This document shows positions 15,974 to 23,427 of a stretch of DNA of 64,000 bases, in pieces. This stretch comes from Hyphomicrobiales bacterium (GTDB lineage Bacteria; Pseudomonadota; Alphaproteobacteria; Rhizobiales; Beijerinckiaceae): positions 1-64,000 of the forward strand of contig JAQGKD010000058.1 of assembly GCA_028290285.1 (NCBI GenBank). Direction: 5' to 3'. The notes below the pieces were generated by a model. That model had not been told where the DNA came from and did not search any database. It worked only from the letters and a program-made list of their open reading frames with translations. Each line of letters starts with the position of its first letter. The stretch's first letter is position 1. Position numbers and translations under genes: made by a program.

Positions 15974-16816
15974 TCATCCGCCATGGGCGAAGGCTGGATA
16001 GTTTGTCATGCCTCCGTCTACGAAAAGTGTTGTAGCGACCACATAGTCTGATGCATCCGAGGCGAGCCACACCGCCGCTGCAGCAATATCCTCTGGCTCG
16101 CCTATGCGTCCGTACGGAACGAGCTTCATCAACTCGGCGTATGCTTCGTCCGTTTCCCAAGCCTCACGGTTGATCGGCGTGCGGATAGCGCCGGGCGCAA
16201 TGCTGTTCACGCGAATGCCGAACGGCGCCGCTTCCTGCGCAAGCGACTGCATCATCATCAGGACCCCACCCTTGGACGCTGCGTAATTTGCGTGTCCCGC
16301 CCACGCGATTTTCTCGTGCACCGAACTCACGCAGATGATCTTGCCGGCTGCCCGCGAAACCTGCGGCCGCCGCTCCTGCGTCTTGAAGCGCCGCATCGCC
16401 TCTCGCGAACAGAGGAACTGGCCCGTCAGATTGACTCGCAACACAGTGTCCCAGTCGGCCAACGTCATATCCGTGAAAGAAGCGTCACGCTGCAACCCCG
16501 CGTTGTTCACGAGGATGTCGAGCCGGCCAAATACGTCGTCGGTCCGCCCGAACATTTCCTGCACCTGGGCCTCTTGGCCCACGTCCGCCCTGACCGCCAA
16601 GCCACGGCGGCCGATCGCCTCAACAACTCGTACGACCTCAGAAGCTTCGTCCTCATTTGCGACGTAGTTGACCACCACATCCGCGCCTGCCTGAGCCAAG
16701 CCAATCGCGATCGCGCGCCCAATGCCGGAACTTGCCCCTGTGACCAGGGCAATCTGCCCCGCGAGGACCCCACTGCCATCACTTTGTACGTTGGGACTGA
16801 CTTCGGGCTGCGTCAT
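15974..16816 (-). CDS. SDR-family oxidoreductase, glucose 1-dehydrogenase-like
   Basis: 280-residue classical short-chain dehydrogenase. It has the NAD(P) motif TGASSGIGRAIA (about 27-38), NNAG near 105, catalytic Ser in ICVSSVH, YAASKGG (Tyr-x3-Lys) near 178, and GAIRTPIN after it, ending in the usual FVDGGM segment. The closest recognisable type is glucose/sugar 1-dehydrogenase, oxidising a hydroxyl with NAD(P). The N-terminal 16 residues are a hydrophilic extension. It is paired with the ASRT homologue downstream, so a sugar-linked role for both is a reasonable inference. Confidence 0.88.
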   Translation of the reverse strand: MTQPEVSPNVQSDGSGVLAGQIALVTGASSGIGRAIAIGLAQAGADVVVNYVANEDEASEVVRVVEAIGRRGLAVRADVGQEAQVQEMFGRTDDVFGRLDILVNNAGLQRDASFTDMTLADWDTVLRVNLTGQFLCSREAMRRFKTQERRPQVSRAAGKIICVSSVHEKIAWAGHANYAASKGGVLMMMQSLAQEAAPFGIRVNSIAPGAIRTPINREAWETDEAYAELMKLVPYGRIGEPEDIAAAAVWLASDASDYVVATTLFVDGGMTNYPAFAHGG

Positions 16817-17043
16817 GGAGCTGGACCTTGTGGCATTGCAGATGAGCCGTAGAGCCTGAAATCAATTCCATACGAAAAAGATCATGCGCGCTTTCTGACG
16901 GACGGTTCGTTTCTTTCGGGGCGATCTCGCCGCGTTTGGGCAGACGCGATTGCGAACACCGTGCGCGGGACACCGCAAGACCAAATGGCTGAGACGCGCG
17001 AAGCTGTTGCCAATGTCACTGAGAATGGCAGAGGTCTAGTCAG

Positions 17044-18387
17044 TTAGGAGAGGCGCTTCGCAGCGACCTCTTCCGCTTCTGGCTTCATGTAGTCCATCTG
17101 AGCAGCACTCGGCTTGTCCGGCCGACCCGCGAAGCCGAACGGGTCCGGCTGCAGGGTGACCAGGCGGACGCCGCGCTGGAAGGTCAAGTAAGTCCACGCC
17201 CAGCTCAGCGCGACGATGAGCCTGTTCCGCACACCTATCAGGAAGTAGACATGTGCGAGACTCCAGGCCAGCCATCCCAGAAGCCCTGTCAGCTTCATGC
17301 GGCCGATCTTCACCACAGCCGCCTTCCGGCCGATCGTGGCGAGGTCGCCCCCATGGCTATAGGAGAATGGCGCCGTGGCGCGCCCGACCAGATTTGCGCG
17401 GATTGCCTCGGCCGCGTAGCTGCCCATCTGCTTCGCCGCCGGGGCGATCCCGGGCACGGGCTTTCCATCCGGACCGGAGACCGCGGCGGTGTCGCCAATA
17501 ACAAAGATCTTGTCGTCATCGGGCAGGCTGAGCCCTGTTGTCACCCGCACTCGGCCGGCCCGGTCGGCTTCCGCGCCGAGCCAAGCGGCCGCAGGCGAGG
17601 CCATCACTCCGGCCGCCCACAGAATTGTCCCGGCGGCGATGCGGCCCTCGCTGGAGTCCACCCCGTGTGGATCGACGCCGGTGACCCGGGTGTTGACCCG
17701 GATCTCGCAGCCCATCTTTTCCAGCATTTTTCGCGCGTAGTCGGACAGATCCTCCGGGAAAGCGGGCAGCAGCCGCGGGCCTGCCTCCACCACGACGATA
17801 CAGGCAGTGCGCGGGTCGACCCGGCGGAAATCGCGGGCGAGCGTCTGCCGCGCCACCTCCGAAATTGCGCCCGCCAACTCCACGCCGGTCGCGCCGCCCC
17901 CGACGACGACGAAGTTCAGAAGGCGACCGCGTTCATCCAAGTCATCTGTCAGCTCCGCGCGCTCGAACGCCAGCAGGATGTTGCGCCTGATGCGCGTCGC
18001 GTCCTCGATGCGCTTCAGCCCCGGGGCGACGGCTGCCCAATCGTCATGGCCGAAGTAGGAGTGCGTGGCACCCGTAGCTACAACCAGGTAGTCATACGGG
18101 ATGACCTTGCCGCCTGCGACAACTGTCTGTGCCGCGCGGTCGATGCCGGTCACCTCCGCCATGAGCACGGTGGCGTTCGCTTGCTTGCGCAGGATCGCCC
18201 GGATCGGCCACGCCACCTCTGCTGGTGAGAGGGCGGCAGTCGCCACCTGATAAAGCAGCGGCTGGAAGCAATGGTGATTTTCCCGGTCGATCAGCGTCAG
18301 GTCGACGTCGGCGCCGGCCATGCTCTTGGCAAACTCCAGTCCGCCGAAGCCTCCCCCGACGACCACCACTTGAGCTCTCGCCGGCAT
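17044..18387 (-). CDS. ndh: Type II NADH:quinone oxidoreductase (NDH-2)
   Basis: 447-residue single-subunit respiratory dehydrogenase, oxidising NADH and reducing quinone without pumping protons. The FAD Rossmann motif VVVGGGFGGLEFAKS is at about 8-22, the quinone-site segment FQPLLYQVATAALSP near 45, and the NADH Rossmann motif VVVGGGATGVELAGAI near 165. FVIGDTAAV and the APAAKQMGSYAAEAIR region lie near 300-325. C-terminal hydrophobic segments (GLLGWLAWSLAHVYFLIG, LIVALSWAWTYLTF) would attach it to the membrane face. Start ATG 18387 was chosen because it places the FAD motif at the normal distance. The frame is open to 18600, but that part has no family similarity. Confidence 0.9.
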   Translation of the reverse strand: MPARAQVVVVGGGFGGLEFAKSMAGADVDLTLIDRENHHCFQPLLYQVATAALSPAEVAWPIRAILRKQANATVLMAEVTGIDRAAQTVVAGGKVIPYDYLVVATGATHSYFGHDDWAAVAPGLKRIEDATRIRRNILLAFERAELTDDLDERGRLLNFVVVGGGATGVELAGAISEVARQTLARDFRRVDPRTACIVVVEAGPRLLPAFPEDLSDYARKMLEKMGCEIRVNTRVTGVDPHGVDSSEGRIAAGTILWAAGVMASPAAAWLGAEADRAGRVRVTTGLSLPDDDKIFVIGDTAAVSGPDGKPVPGIAPAAKQMGSYAAEAIRANLVGRATAPFSYSHGGDLATIGRKAAVVKIGRMKLTGLLGWLAWSLAHVYFLIGVRNRLIVALSWAWTYLTFQRGVRLVTLQPDPFGFAGRPDKPSAAQMDYMKPEAEEVAAKRLS

Positions 18388-18868
18388 CTTCGCTAGTTTC
18401 GGATCGCGCAGGGCCCTTACTCCTTCGCAAACTGCGGCAGCGCGTTGCGGCCTGATTCTCTCAAGAACGCAATGTGGTGGCGCCCGACCCGGCGCAACAT
18501 CAGCTCGCTCGCCGAGGTACCGGAACTCGCCTCTGGCCACAGGCCCTCTCAGGCATTGTGCGGCGGCGCACCCCTTGAGAGGCGCCTTGCGCTCCGTCAT
18601 TTGCGGCCGGTGAAGTGCGGTCGGCAGGGCGAACCTTCAAACTACCATGACGGGCCGCCGCCCATCCTCGGGCGTCTAGTCCCTGCAATTCATCCGGTCG
18701 ATGAAGGTTTCGCGTGCATCGCAAGATCCTCCACCGTCGAACAGACCTGCCGAGACGGAGAAGCTATTTTCGCAATCCGGATTGCCGTCCCAGCGCCGAA
18801 ACCTATTTGCTCCAGCGCGAGAACCGTTTCGCTATGGGACTAGTCAGGCAACAAGCAGGAGCACGCGT
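18388..18868. other. Intergenic region between divergent ndh and HAD genes
   Basis: 481 bases between divergently transcribed genes, presumably holding both promoters. Open frames here are extensions of the flanking genes without ribosome-binding sites or family similarity. I see no RNA gene, repeat or clear operator. Confidence 0.4.
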
Positions 18869-19528
18869 GTGAAAGCGGTGATCTTCGACATGGACGGAAC
18901 GTTGATCGACAGCGTCGAATTCCACGCGCTGGCGTGGCAGGCAGCGTTCCGCGAGTTCGGACACGACTTCGATCTCGCAACGATACGCCGTCAAATCGGC
19001 AAAGGCGGCGACCAGCTCATGCCAGTGTTCATAGCCAAGCCGGAGATCGAAAGGATCGGCAAGCAGATCGAGGATCGCCGCGGAAAGATTTTCGCCGAAC
19101 GGTACCTTTCCCAGATCAAGCCCTTCCCTGCGGTCCGGGACCTGTTCGAGCGCCTGCTCGCGGATGGCACACGCGTTGCCTTGGCATCGTCGGCGAAGTC
19201 GGAGGAACTGAAAGCCTACAAACGGATCGCCGGCATTTCCGATTTGCTCGATGCGGAGACCTCGTCCGACGATGCTGAAGAAAGCAAGCCGCATCCGGAC
19301 ATCTTTGAAGCCGCGCTAGAGAAGCTGGGAGGCCTTGCGCCGGCAGAAGTTATCGCAATCGGCGACACGCCCTATGACGCTCAAGCCGCCGGCAAAGCCG
19401 GAATCCGGACGATTGGGCTGCTGTGCGGCGGCTGGTCGGAGCCTGACCTGCGAGAGGCGGGCTGCGTCGAAGTATATCGCGATCCCGCAGATCTGCTGGC
19501 GCACTACGAGGCGTCGGCGCTCAGCTAG
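18869..19528 (+). CDS. HAD-superfamily phosphatase (phosphoglycolate phosphatase / beta-phosphoglucomutase-like)
   Basis: 219-residue soluble enzyme. Motif I FDMDGTLIDS near 5-14 carries the nucleophile Asp and acid/base Asp. Motif II Ser lies in ALASSAKSEE near 108, motif III Lys in ESKPHPDIF near 145 and motif IV in IAIGDTPYDAQAA near 168. An alpha-helical cap is inserted after motif I, giving subfamily IA. It would hydrolyse a small phosphorylated metabolite, which cannot be named. The GTG at 18869 follows CAGGAG and starts exactly before the motif I strand. The longer open frame from 18701 lacks support. Confidence 0.88.
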   Translation: MKAVIFDMDGTLIDSVEFHALAWQAAFREFGHDFDLATIRRQIGKGGDQLMPVFIAKPEIERIGKQIEDRRGKIFAERYLSQIKPFPAVRDLFERLLADGTRVALASSAKSEELKAYKRIAGISDLLDAETSSDDAEESKPHPDIFEAALEKLGGLAPAEVIAIGDTPYDAQAAGKAGIRTIGLLCGGWSEPDLREAGCVEVYRDPADLLAHYEASALS

Positions 19529-19685
19529 CGTGAACGCGCCCCCCCGGCGTCAAGCCGCGGCGAGCGGGTTGGGCGCATGAGCCTCAACACCGTCGTCATC
19601 ACAATGTCCGCCACCCGTGTTTTGACGAGCACATCGCACTCGCGCGCAGGGACATCGCAACGGGCGATTTTTTTTGAAAGCCATC

Positions 19686-19714
19686 CTTGACGCCGAAAAT
19701 CTAGTTTCCTACCT
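19686..19714 (+). promoter_or_regulatory. Sigma-70-type promoter for hsp20
   Basis: CTTGAC (19686-19691), 17 bases, CTACCT (19709-19714). This matches the alphaproteobacterial housekeeping pattern CTTGAC-N17-CTATAT in the -35 and spacing. Predicted transcription would start near 19721, giving an 83-base leader that corresponds to the thermometer below. Confidence 0.5.
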
Positions 19715-19720
19715 CGTCGC

Positions 19721-19806
19721 TGACCGGGCGCTCGCGAGAGGTCCGGTGTAGTTGGCGCCTGGTTGCGCTCTTGTACTCACGTTGCTCAATGGAGGATGTG
19801 GTTATG
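19721..19806 (+). promoter_or_regulatory. ROSE-like RNA thermometer in the hsp20 leader
   Basis: Three consecutive hairpins can be drawn. Hairpin 1 pairs ACCGG (19723-19727) with CCGGT (19743-19747) around an inner CTCGCGAG. Hairpin 2 pairs GGCGC (19754-19758) with GCGCT (19765-19769). Hairpin 3 pairs CACGTTGCTC (19778-19787) with GGAGGATGTG (19791-19800) across AAT. Hairpin 3 buries the Shine-Dalgarno sequence GGAGG against the TTGCT element, with G opposite G in the middle, which is the hallmark of ROSE elements in rhizobial small heat-shock genes. Heating would melt it and expose the site for ATG 19804. Confidence 0.8.
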
Positions 19807-20280
19807 AGGACTTACGATTTCTCCCCGCTTTATCGCTCGACGGTCGGCTTCGACCGGCTTGCCCGCCTGCTCGAACAGGCAACTGACGTGCAGCAGTTCG
19901 ATAGCTGGCCGCCCTACGACATCCAGCGGACCGGCGAAAACGAATACCGCGTCGAGATGGCTGTCGCAGGCTTCGCCCCCCAGGACATCGAGATGACGCA
20001 GGAAGGCGGCAAGCTCGTCGTCATCGGCAAGAAGCAGCCGGCCGACGGCAAGGGTGAGTATCTGCATCGCGGCATTGCCTGGCGGCCGTTCAAGCAGACG
20101 TTCAGCCTCGCCGACCGCGTCGAAGTCTCCAGCGCCAGTCTCATCAACGGCGTGCTGAAGATCGATCTGCAGCGCGAGATCCCCGAAGCGCTGCGCCCGC
20201 GCAAAATCGCCATCGGCAGCTCGCAGGCGCCCGAGGTCAGCAGGACCATCGAGCACGAGCAGCAGCCCGAAGCGGCGTGA
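19804..20280 (+). CDS. Small heat shock protein, Hsp20/alpha-crystallin family (IbpA-like)
   Basis: 158-residue ATP-independent chaperone that holds unfolding proteins. The N-terminus MRTYDFSPLYRSTVGFDRL is typical of IbpA-like class A rhizobial Hsp20s. The alpha-crystallin domain (about 33-135) contains YDIQRTGENEYRVEMAVAGF, GEYLHRGIAWRPFKQTFSLAD and the C-terminal strand NGVLKIDLQREIPE. A short tail follows. The ATG at 19804 is used because GGAGG (19791-19795) is correctly placed. The ATG at 19789 overlaps that site. Expression should be heat-induced through the leader thermometer. Confidence 0.95.
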   Translation: MRTYDFSPLYRSTVGFDRLARLLEQATDVQQFDSWPPYDIQRTGENEYRVEMAVAGFAPQDIEMTQEGGKLVVIGKKQPADGKGEYLHRGIAWRPFKQTFSLADRVEVSSASLINGVLKIDLQREIPEALRPRKIAIGSSQAPEVSRTIEHEQQPEAA

Positions 20281-20307
20281 CGGGCGACCAGATGAAGTGA
20301 CGCATAG

Positions 20308-20329
20308 AGCCGGGCTCGCGGGCCCGGCT
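20308..20329 (+). terminator. Hairpin after hsp20
   Basis: AGCCGGGC (20308-20315) pairs with GCCCGGCT (20322-20329) around TCGCGG. No U-run follows, so it may attenuate rather than fully end transcription into 20427-21010. Confidence 0.5.
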
Positions 20330-20426
20330 CCCGTGACCACGTTTGCTCCGCTGAGGATGTGGCCATGGTCGACGCACGCGACCGGCCATCACTCCGGGCG
20401 GACACGAGCCATTCGGAAGGTGATCC

Positions 20427-20789
20427 ATGACGATGCACAGCATTCCGAGCGCGCAGACCAGCATGCCCCTAGACTGGCTGGTGACGCCGGCGCTCGCCTT
20501 CAGCCATCCAAGCGAGGTGCTGACCAACCCCGACCTGACCGACCCAGAGCGCAGGGTGATCCTCGCCTCCTGGGCCTCAGACGCGCACGCAATCGAGAAC
20601 ATGCCGTGGCTGCGCCGGCTGGAGGACGGGCCGACGGTGCCGCTCGCCGATGTGCTCGCCGCCCTGCGCGCGCTCGATCGCGGCATGGTCGATGGACCAA
20701 AGCCCACTTTGACGCGGCGGGTCGGACGGATGGCCGGGCTCCTGCATCGCCGCTCCCGGCCCAACGTCTCGCTGGAGGCGGCCCCATGA
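20427..20789 (+). CDS. Conserved-looking hypothetical protein downstream of hsp20
   Basis: 120-residue soluble protein of unknown function. The central region (LTDPERRVILASWASDAHAI, ENMPWLRRLEDG, VPLADVLAALRALDRG) looks helical and globular. The tail is Arg-rich (RRVGRMAGLLHRRSR). GGAAGGTG stands before ATG 20427. It overlaps the next small gene by an ATGA junction. Position behind the thermometer-controlled chaperone suggests a heat-linked transcript, though a hairpin lies between them. Confidence 0.7.
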   Translation: MTMHSIPSAQTSMPLDWLVTPALAFSHPSEVLTNPDLTDPERRVILASWASDAHAIENMPWLRRLEDGPTVPLADVLAALRALDRGMVDGPKPTLTRRVGRMAGLLHRRSRPNVSLEAAP

Positions 20790-21010
20790 CCCCCGCCCCG
20801 ATCGAGCCAGAGTTGTTGAAGCGGCTCGATGCTGTCCTCGCTGCATCGAGCCGACATCGCATGGCGCTGTCGGAAATCCAGATTCCCTTGGCGCGGTATC
20901 CAAACCTCGCTCACACCTTCGGGCACGTCCCCATCGTGGACTCGCTCGCCCCTGCGGTGCGCCTCGTCTACTCCGCCGGCCCGGCAAGCCAGGAGGCGCG
21001 ACAACACTAG
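20786..21010 (+). CDS. Small hypothetical protein, translationally coupled
   Basis: 74 residues starting MTPAPIEPELLKRLDAVLAA, with a hydrophilic helical N-terminus and no membrane segment. ATG 20786 overlaps the stop of the preceding gene (ATGA). No family is recognised. The much longer open frame reaching back to 20297 is out of register with any start signal and overlaps the 20427 gene. Confidence 0.6.
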   Translation: MTPAPIEPELLKRLDAVLAASSRHRMALSEIQIPLARYPNLAHTFGHVPIVDSLAPAVRLVYSAGPASQEARQH

Positions 21011-21110
21011 CGCGGACCGCACCGAGGCGACTGCCCGCGAAACCTGAGATGGCCGAGGCGCGTTGCGGTGTTCAACGCCGTCAGCCTCGGCCATCCCCCG
21101 GAAGGTGTTT

Positions 21111-22034
21111 ATGTCCCGCATCGGCTACCACGCGTCACATGAGCAGTTCTCGCCATCGGAGCTGTTGCGCTTCGTGCGGCACGCCGAGGCGACGGGCTTT
21201 GGATGCGCCATGTCGTCGGACCACTTCAAGCCATGGGGCGCAGCGCAAGGCCATTCGGGCTTTGCCTGGTCGTGGCTCGGGTCGGCCCTCCAGGCGACCT
21301 TGCTGCCTTTCGGCGTAATTTCGGCGCCGGGCTATCGCTACCATCCCGCCGTTCTCGCGCAGGGCGCGGCGACCCTGGCGGAAATGTTCCCCCGCCGATT
21401 CTGGCTGGCGCTCGGAAGCGGGCAGCGTCTGAACGAGGACGTCACGGGAGTTCACTGGCCGCACAAGCCGGAGCGCAACGCGCGGCTGAAGGAATGCGCC
21501 GACATCATCCGGGCGTTGCTCGACGGCGAGCGGGTGACACACCGCGGGCTCGTCACCGCCGTCGACGCGCAGATCTATTCGAGGCCTGCGGTTCGTCCTC
21601 TGCTGTACGGCGCCGCGGTCACCGAAGAAACCGCCGCCTTCGTCGCCGGCTGGGCGGATGGGCTGCTCACGGCCGGCGGATCGCTGGACCAAACGCGCAA
21701 GGTCGTCGACGCTTTCCGGCGCGGTGGCGGCGAGGGCAAGCCGATGGCCGTGCAGGTGACGATGAGCTGGGCGCCGAGGCGCTTCCAGGCGCTCGGCGGC
21801 GAGGCCAGCTGGGACCTGCGGACACCGGAAGATTTCGAGCATGCGACGCGCTTCGTCCGTCGCGAGGACATGCGGGAATGCGTGCTCGTTTCAAGTGACC
21901 TCGGACAGCACACCGCGTGGATGAACGAGTTCGTGGAAATGGGCTTCAACGACGTGCTGCTTCATCAGGTGGGGCGCAATCAGATCGAGTTCCTGGACGC
22001 ATTCGGCTTGAAGGTGCTCACACAGTTTGCGTGA
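21111..22034 (+). CDS. LLM-class flavin-dependent oxidoreductase (non-F420 type)
   Basis: 307-residue member of the luciferase-like monooxygenase fold. It has the N-terminal IGYHASHEQFSPSELLRFV, SSDHFKPWG near 35-45, SWLGSALQATLLPFG, PGYRYHPAVLAQGAATL and LGSGQRLNEDVTG near 105. The pattern fits the family described as probable non-F420 flavinoid oxidoreductases, which use FMN or a related flavin. The substrate is unknown. GGAAGG precedes ATG 21111. Its place after heat-shock genes may reflect read-through or a separate stress role. Confidence 0.82.
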   Translation: MSRIGYHASHEQFSPSELLRFVRHAEATGFGCAMSSDHFKPWGAAQGHSGFAWSWLGSALQATLLPFGVISAPGYRYHPAVLAQGAATLAEMFPRRFWLALGSGQRLNEDVTGVHWPHKPERNARLKECADIIRALLDGERVTHRGLVTAVDAQIYSRPAVRPLLYGAAVTEETAAFVAGWADGLLTAGGSLDQTRKVVDAFRRGGGEGKPMAVQVTMSWAPRRFQALGGEASWDLRTPEDFEHATRFVRREDMRECVLVSSDLGQHTAWMNEFVEMGFNDVLLHQVGRNQIEFLDAFGLKVLTQFA

Positions 22035-22192
22035 AGAAGTCAGGTCCTGACCTGCGAACCAGGAGAGAACGATCGGGCGCTTGAACCGGAGAATCCGGAT
22101 TTGCACGTCCGGCAGGCTCGCCGTGTCCTCCTTGACGGAATTCAATGCGCATGTGAGCCTAACCCAAAGATAAACGCCTGGGGGAAAACACA

Positions 22193-23404
22193 ATGGGGAC
22201 TTGGACCTCGCGCGCCGGAGGCGCGCTCGCGCTCTGTGCATGTCTGGTGGGAGCCACAGCAGCGCACGCTCAGGTTCCTGAACGCACCATCGATGAAATC
22301 AAGGCCGAAGCGACCGACCGCGTCCAGCGAGGCGCCTATCCAATGCTGGGGCTTGATCCCAAGGATGTTGCGGAGGCCTTCTCGAAAATTCAATCCCGTG
22401 ACAGGGACGAGTGGGCGCGCGGCTTCGAGGCCGTTGCAGATAAATACTTGCGGGATGCGGCCGCCACGTCCGACCCCAAGGTAGCAAACGCAGATTACCT
22501 GAAGGCCTGGCGCCTGCTCTATTTCGCGCAATGGCCGGTGCCCTCGTCAGATGGCAAGCGCGCCGCATACGCGAAGGCGGTAGATGCCTATATGAAGCAC
22601 GCAGCGACGCTCGACCCGCCGGTGGAGCGCGTGTCCATTCCCTTTGAAGGCAAGAGCATCATCGGCTATTTGCGGCTGCCCAAGGCTGCGACAGGACCTG
22701 CTCCCCTCGTGCTTGCCATCAGCGGCCTCGACTCGCGCAAGGAGACTGTCGCTGAGAGCTACAATCAACTCCTCGACAAAGGCGTTGGCTATTTCGCCGT
22801 AGACGGACCGGGAACAGGCGAGGCGCCTTTGAAGGTCAGCGTGAACGCGGAACGCATGTTCAGCCGCGTACTCGATTATCTCGTCTCGCGGCCCGAGATC
22901 GACAAGTCGCGCATCCTGGTTCACGGCGTCAGCTTCGGAGCCTATTGGGCCACAAAGCTGGCCGTTGTGGAGCGCGAGCGCCTCATAGGCTCGGTTGCGC
23001 AATCTGCGCCGGTACATGAATTCTTTTCTGAAAAATTCACGCGCGAAGGAACGCTCGGAAATCGTGAATATCTGTTCGACCTCGCTCCAGCCTTTATCGC
23101 CGTGGTCGATGGTGCGACGGATGTGGAGAGCCTAGCGCGCATCTTCCCGGCCATGTCCCTCAAAACCCAGGGTGTTCTGGACCGGAAGACCGCACCGATG
23201 CTGATTGTCGCCGGCGTCAAGGACACGCAAGTGCCCATGTCCGATCAGGACTTGCTTTTGCACACGGGCGACGTCCCCAAAGACGCCTGGATCAATCCCG
23301 TCGGCGGTCATCTGGGCCGGGAGGCGAAGGGCTGGACCGATCCGGTCATCTTCCAAAAGGTCATCATGCCATGGGAGCTTCGCCTCCTCGGCCTAGCCCG
23401 ATAA
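22193..23404 (+). CDS. Exported alpha/beta hydrolase, FrsA/DUF1100-like esterase
   Basis: 403 residues with a signal peptide (about 1-27, ending TAAHAQ), so probably periplasmic. A helical N-terminal region (about 30-130) precedes the alpha/beta-hydrolase core. The nucleophile lies in HGVSFGAYW (GxSxG-like) near 247, the acid probably in AGVKDTQVPM near 345, and the His in PVGGHLGREA near 372. The layout resembles FrsA-type and 2,6-dihydropseudooxynicotine hydrolase-type enzymes that cleave esters or C-C bonds. It is followed after 23 bases by an LVIVD-repeat protein, also exported, so the two form an operon. The palindrome CAGGTC-CT-GACCTG at 22041-22054 lies upstream. Confidence 0.82.
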   Translation: MGTWTSRAGGALALCACLVGATAAHAQVPERTIDEIKAEATDRVQRGAYPMLGLDPKDVAEAFSKIQSRDRDEWARGFEAVADKYLRDAAATSDPKVANADYLKAWRLLYFAQWPVPSSDGKRAAYAKAVDAYMKHAATLDPPVERVSIPFEGKSIIGYLRLPKAATGPAPLVLAISGLDSRKETVAESYNQLLDKGVGYFAVDGPGTGEAPLKVSVNAERMFSRVLDYLVSRPEIDKSRILVHGVSFGAYWATKLAVVERERLIGSVAQSAPVHEFFSEKFTREGTLGNREYLFDLAPAFIAVVDGATDVESLARIFPAMSLKTQGVLDRKTAPMLIVAGVKDTQVPMSDQDLLLHTGDVPKDAWINPVGGHLGREAKGWTDPVIFQKVIMPWELRLLGLAR

Positions 23405-23427
23405 CCAGTAAATGGGAGTGAAACGCA

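Noticed and set aside
22041..22054. Palindrome CAGGTC-CT-GACCTG as a defined operator
   Set aside because: It occurs once, has no matched regulator nearby and may be chance, so it is noted only in the hydrolase entry.
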